A stretch of 64,000 nucleotides of DNA from Mactra quadrangularis. Its lineage: Eukaryota; Mollusca; Bivalvia; Venerida; Mactridae. Positions 1 through 11,500 of this stretch are shown here, one piece after another. The position numbers and the translations under genes are program-made. How positions within the stretch are numbered: position 1 is the stretch's first letter; each line of letters begins with the position of its first letter. Where the stretch lies: assembly GCA_025267735.1 (NCBI GenBank), contig CM046304.1, positions 10,974,001 to 11,038,000 of the forward strand. Reading direction: 5' to 3'. The notes under the pieces are model-generated. The model made no database searches. It saw only the letters and a program-made list of their open reading frames with translations, and was not told the DNA's origin.

Positions 1-236
1 ATTGTTTAGGTTATATCGTGGCGATCAGTCAACATACTGCTCCTGAAAAGGTTAAATGTCTGGTTTAGCTGTTAACCAAATACTACGCGCAAGTCAGTGA
101 CTGACTACTGTCTTACATGATTTAGAATCAGTGGTAGGAAGCGAGGATGACCGTAAAACATATTTCATACCTAAGCTCCACGAAAATATGACCCGTCCGG
201 GAATCGAATCTGCAAACCCTCGATCAGTAGAATAAT
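1..236 (-). repeat. tRNA-derived SINE (family A), cut by window edge
   Basis: Read on the minus strand this contains a B-box-like 'gattcgattcccgg' followed by the body shared with the copies near 31.0, 45.4 and 62.8 kb ('cgtggagct', 'cctaccactgatt', 'cagtcactgac', 'ggttaacag'). The 3' tail is lost at the left edge. Copies at several unrelated sites show dispersal. Confidence 0.8.
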
Positions 237-469
237 GTGCATGTGAAATGAAATATGACACATAGTTGACAATGAATAATAAAAAGATAATGATGGATAA
301 CGAAATAGTAACTATGAACTCTTAAATTTTTAAAAAATTCCTTCCAACAGTACTTTCGTTAATTATTTGTTCTAAGTTCAACACTATACATGTACATGTA
401 TAACAACCATGCAGATTGGAGCGCACTAATACTATGCAAATTTGAGCGTACAACAATTAGGCAGATTGG

Positions 470-1555
470 CCAAAAACAAACCCGTGCATGTAATCTATTG
501 CAGTTTTTTGCTATCCTTTGGTTAGTGATGCACGCACACTTTAATTTGATAACATTTGGAGACGTATAGTTGCTCAATAAGAGAATTTAGGGTCAAAATA
601 GTCAAAATTCTGCGCACAACACTCAGGCAGATTTCAACAATACGTTATACGTGCACATATTTTATTGCTAATTTTTGGCTACTAAAGCTAGAGATCTATC
701 TACTCTTCCATTTGATACCATGCTGACGTTTGTAGCTGCATTATTGACGAATTGGTGCCAAGAAATCGTCCAATTTCTATGTACAACACTCAGTAGGATT
801 TGCACGTACAACACTCAGGCAGATTTGCCAAAAACAAACCCGTGCATGTATTCTATTGTAGTTTTTTGCTATCATTTGGTTAGTGATGCACGCACACTTT
901 AATTTGATAACATTTGGAGACGTATAGTTGCTCAATAAGAGAATTTAGGGTCAAAATAGTCAAAATTCTGCGCACAACACACATGCAGATTTCAACAATA
1001 CGTATAAGTGCACATATTTTATTGCTGAGTTATGTGCACGTATACGTATTGTTGAAATCTGCCTGAGTGTTGTACATAGAAATTGGACGATTTCTTGGCA
1101 CCATTTCGTCAATAATGCAGCTGCAAACCTCAACAAGGTATCAAATTGAAGCGTAGATTGATCTTTAGACTTTTGTAACCACAAATCAGCAATAAAGTAT
1201 GTGCACTTATACGTATTGTTGAAATCTGTCAGAGTGTTGTGCGTGGAATTTTGGCTATTTTGACCCTAAATTCTCTAATTGAACAACTACACGTCCCCAA
1301 ATGGTATCAAATTAAAGTGTGCGTGGATCACTAACCAAGGGATAGCAAAAAAACTACAATAGAATACATGCACGGGTTTGTTTTTGGCAAAACTGCCAGA
1401 GTGTTGTACGCGCAAATCTGCCTGAGTGTTGTACATAGAAATTGGACGATTTCTTGGCATCATTTCGTCAATAATGCAGCTACAAACCTCAACACGGTAT
1501 CAATGGAAGCGTAGATAGATCTCTAGCCTTAAGTAATAAAATATCAGCAATAAAA
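470..1555. repeat. Large inverted array of a ~360-bp unit
   Basis: Two units read forward (right ends near 660 and 1020) and two read reverse (from about 1025 to 1555), meeting near 1020. Shared words are 'gtcaaaattctgcgcacaac', 'caggcagatttcaacaatac' and 'agaaatcgtccaatttctat', each found again as the reverse complement. The chance translations at 675-902 (+) and 960-1184 (-) are near-identical, which confirms the inversion. The array abuts the Penelope-like coding remnant, and its 'tgcctgagtgttgtac' word returns at 3575-3600 on the far side, so it may be the pseudo-LTR of that element. Confidence 0.8.
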
Positions 1556-1559
1556 TACT

Positions 1560-2570
1560 GTTAAGAAATCAGACATTCCTCGATGGATTTGGTGTGTGGG
1601 ACGGCACTGTGAAAGAACTCGAGGCCTTTGCAGAACACGCAAATTCCATCCATGAGAACATTGAAGTGGATCTACGACACAGCAGTAAAAGTATTGAGTT
1701 CCTTGACACATTTGTACACCTGGTAGACGGTCACCTATATACAGACTTATATGTAAAACTGACTGACAAACAACTGTTCTTGCGGAAAACGTCACGTCAC
1801 CCCCCCCCCCCCAACACAAAAAAATCACGCATCCATAGAATATGCGAGAAAGAAAGTGACTATAAACGGCACAGGCTCGATTTGAAAGCTCAACTAAGAA
1901 AAGTGGTTATAGTGGCAAGTTAATTGAGTCTCAGCTGAAGAGAGTAGACCAGTTAGACAGACCCACGCTACTTTCACAAGACAGAAAGAAGTAAACATCG
2001 AATGGCAGAGTTCCGCTGGTACTAACATATTCTAGTAAACTCCCTAACGTGCATGTAATCGTTCGCAAGCATATGCACGTGCTACGTCAATCAGAGCGTA
2101 TGCAGCAGATCTTCACAGAGGCACTGCTGGTTGCATATCGCAGGGACAGTAATCTCGGGGACACCCTAGTCCACGGCAAGACCAATCGTATTACAAAACC
2201 GTTGTCCCAATTATGCAATAGTGAATGTACGTTTTGCGACAAGCTATCGACTAATGCCATCATAGACACGAAACACCACTCGTCTAACCAACCAGAAACA
2301 ATGTCTATTGTAGATTACGCAACGTAGTCTACGCAATAAGCTGCAATAAATGCAATACAATGACATACGTTGGTGAAACTGAAAGACAATTCCGCGACAG
2401 AATGGCAGAACACTTCCGTGATGTAAGACTCCGCACTGACAAGCTGATAACTGTCCATTTCGAACGTAATCACCACGAGGGCGATCTTCAGTTCACTGTT
2501 CTAGAAAAACTATATGGTGCTAGTCGTGCAGAGCGTATGATTCGAGAAGCCATATGGATAGAAAAATAGT
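1560..2570 (+). pseudogene. Penelope-like RT C-terminus plus GIY-YIG endonuclease, broken
   Basis: This is the 3' part of a retroelement polyprotein. The first stretch (about 1575-1923) reads FLDGFGVWDGTVKELEAF, then SIEFLDTFV, TDLYVKLTDKQLFL and RICEKESDYKRH, the conserved thumb region after the RT active site in Penelope-like elements. The second (about 2005-2330) has VPLVLTYSSKLPNV and LVAYRRDSNLGDTLVHGKTN, with the CxxC of 'ECTFCDK'. The third (about 2315-2569) reads VVYAISCNKCNTMTYVGET, then RMAEHFRDVRL and EKLYGASRAERMIREAIW, a GIY-YIG domain of the YVGET form. Several frame changes and a run of eleven C at ~1801 separate the pieces. The RT palm is missing, so this is a 5'-truncated dead copy. 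Confidence 0.85.
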
Positions 2571-3184
2571 GACAACGCGACCACATGGGTGTAATGTCAA
2601 GGATAGCTGGCTGCCGAACGCGCTAAAACATATGCTATAGAAAGAACTGCATGAGACTGTACACCAGTGTAACTTTCTAATGAGTCTTACGACATAGGTT
2701 ATCGTAAATATATTCTATAAATTTTGCAATTTAAAGTCGAAAGAACCATTAAACATAACCATGATAAGTAAAACAAAAGTATTCAGTATTCCAAATCACT
2801 CGAAAATAATTGTAATAGTTTGAAAAAAATGACCGGTTTCTTACTTTTGACTTATGATGATCTATTTCGTAAGATTTTTTGAGAAAAGTGTTCTATGCGC
2901 TCTATTGATTTTTGGCGCGTAACTTCACGATATAAATTTGGATGTTACGCCCGGTTTCACTTTGTAATTTCCGTTTTTAAAAACAGCTCATAATGTGAAC
3001 GTCAAAAGTTTTTCATTTTCAAAATTGCTAAAGAAGGCTTCCTAAAGCCGAAAATTTCAATAAAGAGTATTTTATTAAATATATGTTCTTATATTTCTTC
3101 CCTTCAGAGGAATATTACAAGGACATAGTATTTTTTATGTTCTTGACTTTAAATCTTATCGTCAAATACATTTAAGTTTTCAAA
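2571..3184. other. AT-rich, nothing recognised
   Basis: Non-coding tail after the GIY-YIG stretch. I see no gene, tRNA-like box or obvious repeat here. Confidence 0.5.
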
Positions 3185-3412
3185 CAATGATAAGAAGGTA
3201 CTTTTAATTAACATTTACATATTTCAACAGATTAGTTTCGGTAAATTCAAATATACAAAACAATCATAACAAGGTACCATTTATTAACATTTAAATATTT
3301 CAACATATTTGTATCGATTACTTCAAATATTCAATAAAATCATAAGATGGTACTCTTTATTAACATTTTAATAGTCCAACAGATTAGTATCGGTTAATTT
3401 AACGATTAAATT
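3185..3412 (+). repeat. Minisatellite, ~76-77 bp unit, three copies
   Basis: Units begin at about 3185 ('aatgataagaaggtac'), 3262 ('aatcataacaaggtac') and 3338 ('aatcataagatggtac'). Each continues with 'attaacattt', then 'caacagatta' or a variant. Copies are diverged, so the array is old. Confidence 0.75.
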
Positions 3413-3605
3413 CAGTTAAAATTATTCATACAGGCATTATATATAAGATAGGGCGGAGTTAAATATAATAGGGTGGAGCTATTGGATCTGCCTAATTTAT
3501 ACATACAAGCACTGTATATATACGAGTGGGTGGAGCTATGGTGGAGCTATAGGGTGGGCGGGATCTGCCTGAATGTTGTCTGCCTGAGTGTTGTACACAA
3601 AGATT

Positions 3606-5395
3606 TTACGGTGTTACCCCCCCCCCCCCCATTTAAACGGACAAATCCAAAATTAAATATGAAATTAACCCCACAAGCCTTGAAAATTGATGTCTGTAAT
3701 CTGTATCACTCAGTTAGGAACAGATGTATACGATGTACATTGTACAACTACTTCACCTCTGTACCTGTTTTATTAACACGGTTATGAAATTTTAATTGCT
3801 AATTTATTTTTGTAGATTTAAATTGCTCAAGTTTTAACACTGTATTTAAAGATATTATTTGTTTATTTTTGTTGTTTTATTTACCTATATTTGTTTTTAC
3901 AGTCGGTTATAAAATTTCCTTAAAACTTAAGTTTATTCAAATTATCAGACTTTCGGCGATTTGTCGAAAGGCATAAGTTATACCACAAATCGAAAATCAT
4001 CGACGAAAATGCCTGACCAGTTAAACCTGCGGACTGATACATGTACATGATACGTGTCTCTGTTATTCTACGCAGCCAATTTCTAGGCGATAAAAGTAGT
4101 TCCGTCATCTGTCTAGTCGTTGTTTTACTGATCAGTGACATGTGTTTACTTATATTGATAAGCGTGTGGAAGGGGTTTACATTCCATATAGAAAAGTTAA
4201 TGGAGCAATAAAATGACTGTGTCTGTAGCTTTTTAATGTAATGATACTGCGGTCATCCATTGTAATAATTGAATTTTAAGTTGTTTTACAGTTTTGTACC
4301 ATATGTATCCTACGTTGTATTAAAGTACTCTTATGAACCTAGAGAAGTTGTGTGCAAAGTTAACAGGGGAAAACTAACTGCAAGATTTTGTATGACAAGA
4401 ACAAGAAAAAATAATCTTAATAATATTTGCCGATAAAACAGGATAGAATAAACACTCCGCCCACATTTTTGCTCTGCTCGATTCGTACTTGAATCTAATG
4501 TTTCAAGGAGTAATCATTAGTATAGATTTGTTATGTTACAATCTGCACGCATGTATTTCTGTAATTCAATACTTTGATTTTTATCTGTACACTACGTGAA
4601 TTTGTAAAAATCTTTAAGGAGTACTTCAAGTGTAGTATACCATTTTAACCGATAATGCATAACGATCATTATGTACTCAAAACGTAATGCTTGTGTCTGA
4701 TAATTTATCATATAAAATGGTATTATATGTTTGAAGTGGTTTTTGTATTCATTGTGTGCAATGAATACAGACTCAGTAGAATATAACCGTATTTCTACAA
4801 TCGTTCAGTTTAACATCGCCACAAACTAACAGCACCCAAGCCAGAATATTCCGAAACAAAGTAGTTCATGATTTGCAACATCATACTGAAACTGGTACAT
4901 TATGTATATATATGCAAGAAATTGTCCAGACGCTCAGTATGACGTCACAAAAATATACTTGGAGAATATACATGAAGTGGTTAACTTGTAACAGAGATAA
5001 GAAACATTATCTGCATAATTATAAGTGCCGATTCCCGCGTATTGGGTTTGTTTCAAAGATCAGTATTTCCGGACTATAACTTTTTGGGTCGTGTGAAATT
5101 AAACCTGAATTTTACGTGGGATTGGATACAAGACGGATAATATGGTTGTACAAAACTATTATATACTATTATTAAGCAGAAATGTAAAATTCAAGTTGTA
5201 TATTGAAGTTTTTGACACGCAGAATAATTAAACAATATGAGAGTCATATTGTCACAGTAAATAACTTTGACTAATTACAACAGTAATCATAGAAATAAGT
5301 ACACTCAATCGCTCATTATTGTTAATTGACCCAAGCAGATTATTTATTGTGAAGAGTGTATGAAAAAAAACATGTAATCAACACCATTAATCATT
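3606..5395. other. Unassigned AT-rich DNA
   Basis: No long open frame with protein-like composition, no tRNA-like element and no repeat that I could match elsewhere in the window. A run of about 14 C sits at 3617-3630. Confidence 0.4.
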
Positions 5396-5605
5396 TCTAC
5401 GGCCATACTGCATCCTGTAACTGATTCTAAATCATCTAGGGCAGGAGTAAGTCACTGACGAAGTATGCACCTAGTAGTTTGTTAACATCTAAATCCAGAG
5501 ATTAAGCCTCTCCAGGAACAGTGAGTAGGTGGACTGACCGCTGTGATATAACCTATACAAGGTGTTGCTACAGCGTTAAACTCAACAAAAATGCAATAAA
5601 TCTAA
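5396..5605 (+). repeat. SINE family A, 5'-truncated copy
   Basis: Carries the SINE body without the tRNA-like head: 'aagtcactgacgaagtatg', 'gtttgttaacatctaaatcc', 'ggtggactgaccgctgtgat', then the tail 'gttgctacagcgttaaactc' followed by an A-rich end. Loss of the 5' head with an intact 3' end is the pattern expected from LINE-driven retrotransposition. Confidence 0.75.
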
Positions 5606-5808
5606 ACACAATGAATACCCCAGTACTTTTAGTACTTTGATTAAGTGTTTTAAGTGGGTTTTTTTTCTTGATTGTCTATCTATGTTTACAAATCATTGGT
5701 AGCATAGATATATAGTTATATGTTCTCGCAGTACATGAAATAGTTTAAGAAGTCAAGTATAAAATAGCTGGTGAGTTAAAATATTAAATTACTTGAATTA
5801 TTAATTTT

Positions 5809-6280
5809 TAGGGGTGTAACGGTTAACCGATAAACCGGTTGATATTGCAATACGATTTCTGACGGTTAATGATCCGTTTGTTTTTCCCTGAACCGGTTTT
5901 TGCAATTGTGTTGTACTGATTGTTGTTATCAGAATATGAAATTAAAATGTTTGATCAAATGTTGAAATGTTAAAGTCTTGAAAAAAGCTTATTGTGTTTT
6001 AAAATTTAAACATTTTGTCAAATTGGAGAAATATTTTCCTTTTTAAAATATGCATTTTTCTTACTCATTGTCCGTTTTACTCAAGAAATTCAAATATTTT
6101 GATAAAAATTATTTGAAAATAAGGTGTGTAATGTTGATCCAATGAAGACACATGCACATGCATTAATTCATACATTGCATGTCTATGCAAATACTTAAAC
6201 GAATTGCAACATATTGCAATACGGTTTTTGAATATTGCAATATATTGCAATACGGGTTTTACCGTACTGTTTCACTCCTA
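5809..6280 (+). mobile_element. hAT-like MITE (GGGGTGTAACGG family), copy 1
   Basis: Starts 'taggggtgtaacggttaacc' and ends 'accgtactgtttcactccta', giving short TIRs of the form TAGGRGTGWAAC. Flanking octamers 'ttaatttt' (5801-5808) and 'ataattat' (6281-6288) match at 6 of 8 positions, a decayed hAT-type duplication. A second copy lies in the opposite orientation at 40902-41358 with a better duplication. The 472-bp length and absence of coding mean it is non-autonomous. Confidence 0.75.
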
Positions 6281-6513
6281 ATAATTATAGACCACTTTAG
6301 ATTTAAGATTTATGTATAGTCATGTTAAAATAAACATACACCACGTTTATCAACTGCAATTGCATTCTGTACATGTCGTTTATGTAAATATTGCGACTAT
6401 AAACATGACATTTTCTAAATACTGCACTTAATTGTCAATTATTTATGATTCCTTATACATATGTAGTATATCTCTATGCTGACTAATTTCAATCATTATA
6501 ACATTCAATATTT

Positions 6514-7300
6514 AACAAATAATACATGGCCATGAGGGCAATATGTAGAGGTTATTAAACAGGGCAAGTGTGCCTTAAGGAAGATATCGGCACACTTTCT
6601 TAGGTATTGGCCCGAGGGCTTCAGCCCGAGGGCTTATGCCGAGGAAAGTGTGCCGATATCGACTTAATGCACACTTGCCCCGTTTCATAACCTTTTTATT
6701 GCATATGTTGACCAATGCATGTAATGATGATTTTTCTACAACAAAAGTACACTTTTTCTCGACGTAACGCGCTATTTTGCACGTTGACGTTACGTCACAT
6801 GTATTGTTTTGTTTTCAACGCCGAAACGTTGGAATCTAATGAACGCTTGTTATAAAACGTAAGTCTGGTTGTTGATTATCTTATTAATTTGTTATATGAA
6901 AAAACACACGTCGTAAAATTGAATAGCTTCTTGTTGCTAATTACGTACGAATTTCACGTGCGGAAAGTCTGCCGTTGTTAAACTGCAGATGCGTAATGAC
7001 CGGAAGTTGCCTCAAAATCGATTTTTGGCACACTAGGAAGTGAGCCAAATATCGATATTTTGGCACACTTGCTCAATACCGGAATGTATTGCCCACATTG
7101 AGGCTATATTGGCGCACTTTCTCGTCTATTTTGTTACTATTTATAGTAACATATGCAATAAGCAAGTTTACGGACTGCTTGGTCAGATTGAGGAAGGTAT
7201 ATGGCCCGAAGCGCAGCTGAGGGCTATATACCTTCCGAGGTCTGAACGAAGAGTCCGTAAACTTGCATATTGCCCGTAAGGCCATGTGTTATTTGTTATA
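6514..7300. mobile_element. Foldback element, long copy
   Basis: Bounded by 'aacaaataatacatggccat' on the left and its near complement 'ggccatgtgttatttgtt' on the right. It holds two inner palindromes: 6555-6695, where 'gggcaagtgtgcc' and 'gatatcggcacac' return inverted, and 7165-7275, where 'caagtttacggactg' and 'gaaggtatat' return inverted. The right-hand palindrome matches the short copy at 7521-7690. No transposase is encoded. Confidence 0.7.
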
Positions 7301-7304
7301 TTAT

Positions 7305-8062
7305 ACCGAATTTAAATCATTTCACCACTCATGTTGCTGACATTTTACTACGAGTATAATAATGTGTTTTCAAATAATAATTCGCGTTAAATAAGACTGG
7401 ATGACGTCATAAACGGTCAATATAAAAATCATGGACTGGCTAGCCGGTCAATATGCAATTTATGGACCAGATGACGTCACATTAAATATAGAGGACGTTA
7501 TGCAATGAGGCAAAATATTTAACAAATAATACATGGCCATGAGGGCAATATGCAAGTTTACGGACTGCTTGGTCAGACTGAGGAAGGTATATGGCCCGAA
7601 GCGCAGCTAAGGGCCATATACCTTCCGAGGTCTGAACAACCAGTCCGTAAACTTGCATATTGCCCTCATGGCCATGTATTATTTGTTATATTATGCAGAA
7701 TTTAAATCCTTTCACCAATCATGTTGCTGACATCTTACTACGGGTATAATAATGTGTTTTCAAATATTTTTTTTATTCTTCCGCATGTCAAATATTTAAA
7801 ACCACAGTCTGATTTTCATTTTCACGCAACGTAGCAAGATAACATGCTCCTCTTGTTGCATACTTCATCTTTTTCATCGACTTAGCCGTTTTGTCTGTTT
7901 GTGATGCCGTTTAAATAGGGCAACGTGAAGGGCGCGTTAAATAAGACTAGATGACGTCATAAACGGTCAATATAAAAATTATGGACTGGCTAGCCGGTCA
8001 ATATGCGATTTATGGACCGGATGACGTCACATTTAATATAGACGACGTTATGCAAATGAGGT
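7305..8062 (+). repeat. Duplicated flank with paired TGACGTCA palindromes
   Basis: The ~200 bp after the long foldback copy ('aatttaaatcatttcaccac' to 'gaggacgttatgcaatgagg', 7309-7510) recurs after the short copy at 7690-8062, with about 170 bp extra inserted in the second. Each copy holds two CRE-like palindromes TGACGTCA, about 60 bp apart (near 7403 and 7464, then 7952 and 8023), and 'actggctagccggtcaatat' between them. The unit 'foldback plus flank' is therefore tandemly duplicated. Confidence 0.7.
7521..7690. mobile_element. Foldback MITE, near-perfect palindrome
   Basis: About 170 bp starting 'aacaaataatacatggccat' and closing with its complement 'atggccatgtattatttgtt'. The arms pair almost throughout, with a small asymmetric centre around 7600-7615. 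A third family member with the same outer ends and a different core is at 50131-50242. Confidence 0.8.
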
Positions 8063-8216
8063 GTAATATTGGTGTATATCACAGTTTCTGTAGGAAAAGA
8101 ATAGTTTTAAATTGTAGTTAGATTGACAAGAAACAAACTATCTTACTATTCAGGTCTTATTAGGATTTTCATTATTCCTTTATTATCAATTTCTGCTTTG
8201 TAATCACGCCTAAACA

Positions 8217-8408
8217 TCAATCCATGTGATCGTAGGTTTGTTTTCTGGGGATGACCTTAATATCTTTGTAGTGTTCGGTAATGAAATACTCCCACCAGAC
8301 GATTGTCTCTTTTATTACTGAAGAATCCACTGGTCTACGTATATACTTAGTATTAACAAAACCCTCAGTCAAAAGATCAAAGTCCACGATGGACGGGGAA
8401 CATTCCAT
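8217..8408 (-). CDS. Unrecognised possible C-terminal exon
   Basis: The open frame reads MECSPSIVDFDLLTEGFVNT and later IKETIVWWEYFITEHY, and ends at a TGA. The composition is protein-like, but I do not recognise the family. A pyrimidine-AG acceptor ('tttcag') lies just upstream on this strand, yet a TAA sits in frame between it and the first Met, so a simple 3'-terminal exon does not fit unless splicing enters further in, for example at the 'gactgag' before GFVNT. It is divergent from the GDPD-like first exon at 8556. Confidence 0.2.
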   Translation of the reverse strand: MECSPSIVDFDLLTEGFVNTKYIRRPVDSSVIKETIVWWEYFITEHYKDIKVIPRKQTYDHMD

Positions 8409-8555
8409 AAGTTATCTGCCTGAAACATATATCAAAGATATCTAAAATTGAGGAAAGTAAATTCCATGTATGTATGTATTTTCAGACCGTTCCAGTAAAT
8501 GAAGCTTCCAGTATAAAACATCACGTATACATATATTATAATAGTTTAAGGAGAG

Positions 8556-11500
8556 ATGGATGAAGGCAGGGCATTGATTGTATTTCTTATACCAATCTTT
8601 CTACTGTCTGGATATATAGGTATATCATTACTGTTATGTTACTGGCCTAATATCTTATGGCCTAAGAAACAGGATTTGGATGACCATCATCACAATTGTA
8701 AGTATTTGATGTCGTTTTGTAAGTTGTTTATTTGTATAATTGGAGTTCATTCTTTTATACTGGGTTTAACTCCGTGTCAACACAATTTAGGTAATTTTAC
8801 GGCGTCCAGCGCCCCTAACCTAGCTTTCCTGGACCCTTGTCTTTAACCAGTACTCACCTACCTTTCCACAAGGTTTAAAACTTACATTATATAAAACTCC
8901 ATATTATCTAATCAGTGGAGGAAAATGGGCATTATTGTCAAAATTTCATGGAAGGGTATAACCTCCCCGGGTTGGATTCGAGCCCGTACCTCCATGTGAC
9001 ACGAGATTCCAAATCTTGGCGCGCTACCAACTGCGCTATCGACCCGGATTAGAAGTTCTTTCACGAAGTAATTAAATATATTTAAATGCAAAAACTTAGT
9101 ATTTTCCTGTTATTAACATGAATGGCATTAAATACGACTACTAGAGAAACAGTTTACTTAAAATGATTTTTTCTCTTTCTAATATTTCTACTCGACTGTT
9201 TTATAATTCTAGCTGAAGATAAATCTGAAGACAGGATAACGGAATTTGAAAAGTTTGTATTTTAGCCTTATAATCAACGTTTTCTAATTTGTTATAAACT
9301 AAAACGTAATCAAAATTTCGTTCACAAAAAAATCAGATCAATCTACAATTGCATCCATATCCGCGGCCGTGGCGTAGTAAGTAGCATGTCTGACTTCAGA
9401 TCCGGAGTTCGCGGGATCGAGCCCAGTTGCGGAAGGCCATACACTTCAGCTGTCTGCCTCGTGGTATGGTTAGTTAGTACTGGTGCTAGAAAGTGTCCGG
9501 GAAACCTTTAGTCGACGTTAAAAAATTATCCAGAGGATAACCATCCAAATTTTGAAGCTAAAATGGTTTTTTCGTTAAATAGGTATTTGCCATAATGAAA
9601 GCAGTCATATAAAATATACAAAATAATAGCTTAATATAAGACCCCGACACAGAGTTGATTACACCTAAACTGTACCATTACTGAGTTGAACGAACCACTT
9701 TTGTTTGGTGTCTACTTTCGTCTTTCGACGCATTGAAACCAGATTATCTTTTTCGAATAATAACTAATACAAAATAATCATTTCAACAAAATATTCACTG
9801 TCGGACTTGGTTGTCATACTGACTGCTTAAGTAAAGCACTTTTGGATTTTGTAAAAATTGGCTCATGCCTGAGTTAATTGAGCCTCTTATGGTGTAAGAT
9901 GGGATGCAAAACTTAAATCGAGGATGTAAATGTTAATAATCATTTGCAGAAAATTAGTTGTCAAATGGTTTAAATCGATCACCTCACACCTAAATAAGCT
10001 TTAACTAGGAGGGTAGGGAGGGGGTTGAGCCCAGCGATCAACCATGTCTTTTTACATGAACAAGTTGATACTTGCCTATGGAGGATGGTAGTATAGAACT
10101 GATGCATCTTATAGCGCACGTTTAGTCACATCGTCGGTAACCCACGGTACTCATACATTATGAATACCGTGGGCAAATCAACTAGCGAAACCGGCTCTAT
10201 CGAAATTACGACATGAATATTCATGTACAAAATTCGACCAATGAAATCCATTCTAACAAAAATTTAGAATTCTCCGCGAAGAAGAGCTCTCTATTTTCGT
10301 TTACAACGCGTCTGGGGAAAAAGCCGAACAGTTACGAATGACAAAATGGCAGCCTCCTCATCCGACGCCGCTAAAACATGCTGTAGGTGTTTTGGACTAG
10401 TTAAGGGTCGCACATACAGAAGCGTCACTTCAGATGTCTGTAAACATCAATTGGGGCCAATATTCACACAACTTGGTGCCAAACTAAACGGCTATTTGTG
10501 TAATGTTTGTGTAAACAAGTTGAACAGAGTGAGTCGTCTTGAAGACGAATCGAAAACGAAACTGCAACAAATCCTTCTTGAGAAGGAAAAGCTTATGAAT
10601 ATTCTCAGTGATATGTCGGGAGTTTAACAGTCCAGAATTGATTTTGAGCTAACTTCTAAACTACATGTACCTGCTACGACTCCCAAAGGTAAATTTTTGC
10701 TAATTTAAGTTTTAGTTAACTAACATGAAGTACAGTACACATGTGCAAAATTATTCAATATTAACATAGTCATAGCCTTAGTCACAGCAGTCTGTTTCAC
10801 AGTCACCATCTGATGTCACTTGTACTGAAAGGGATTTCATTTTGTGATGTAAATCAAGGGTCCTGTATACGTCCTTGTACAAATTAAGTAGACAATGTTT
10901 ATGTTTAAATAAAACGATAATGATGGAATAAAATGATTTACACTTTCTTCGGGTGGGGTTGATTGTTCATGTCTTGGAGTCTGGTATTGAAATGGTTCAA
11001 ACGTTGTGTGTCTGCTTATGGCTAGAAAAAGTGATCAACACAAAATAACCTACAATAGTTTTTTTGAATGCTCTCTAAGTCTAAGATTGTCCCTTTTACA
11101 TTCAAGATCCAAGAATTAGATGACAAATTCCTTTAATGAGGGGTTGTATAAAGCTGATGTATGAAAAGGCACTTGTACTCTTTTGCTTTAAAGCTAGCTT
11201 TTTATGGCAACATATGATACAGTGTCCAATGGGTTCAATCCCATTTTGGGCTATTTTTATGAGATTACAATGTATTACTAGGCAATCATTTACTAAAACA
11301 GTCTACAGTTGAGCTGATTTAGTGATTACTGAGGATTGTCAAAATATTCTTGGTAATTTTTGGTAATTACTATGTCATTATTTGGTCTCATGTTTATAAA
11401 AGAATGAGTGTAGTATTAAAGTCTTATACTAAGGCCTCTTACTTATGTATTTCTATTTCTATTATAATTTAGTGAATCATTATTGTACAAGTTTGATTTA

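Larger units (their letters stand above)
470..3605 (+). mobile_element. Probable Penelope-like element with flanking repeat arrays
   Basis: The unit combines the inverted array at 470-1555, a decayed RT-thumb plus GIY-YIG coding remnant at 1560-2570, a non-coding tail and a short return of the array motif at 3560-3605. Penelope-like elements are known for complex tandem or inverted terminal repeats and 5' truncation. The outer limits are inferred; no target-site duplication was identified. Confidence 0.5.

Noticed and set aside
675..1184. Paired small proteins sharing a WCQEIVQFLCTTL segment
   Set aside because: They are translations of the two arms of an inverted repeat; there is no other sign of coding.
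8699..8846. Continuation of the exon 1 frame to 8846
   Set aside because: A consensus donor (AATT|gtaagt) ends the exon at 8697 and joins in phase to 9213; the read-through part has no family similarity.
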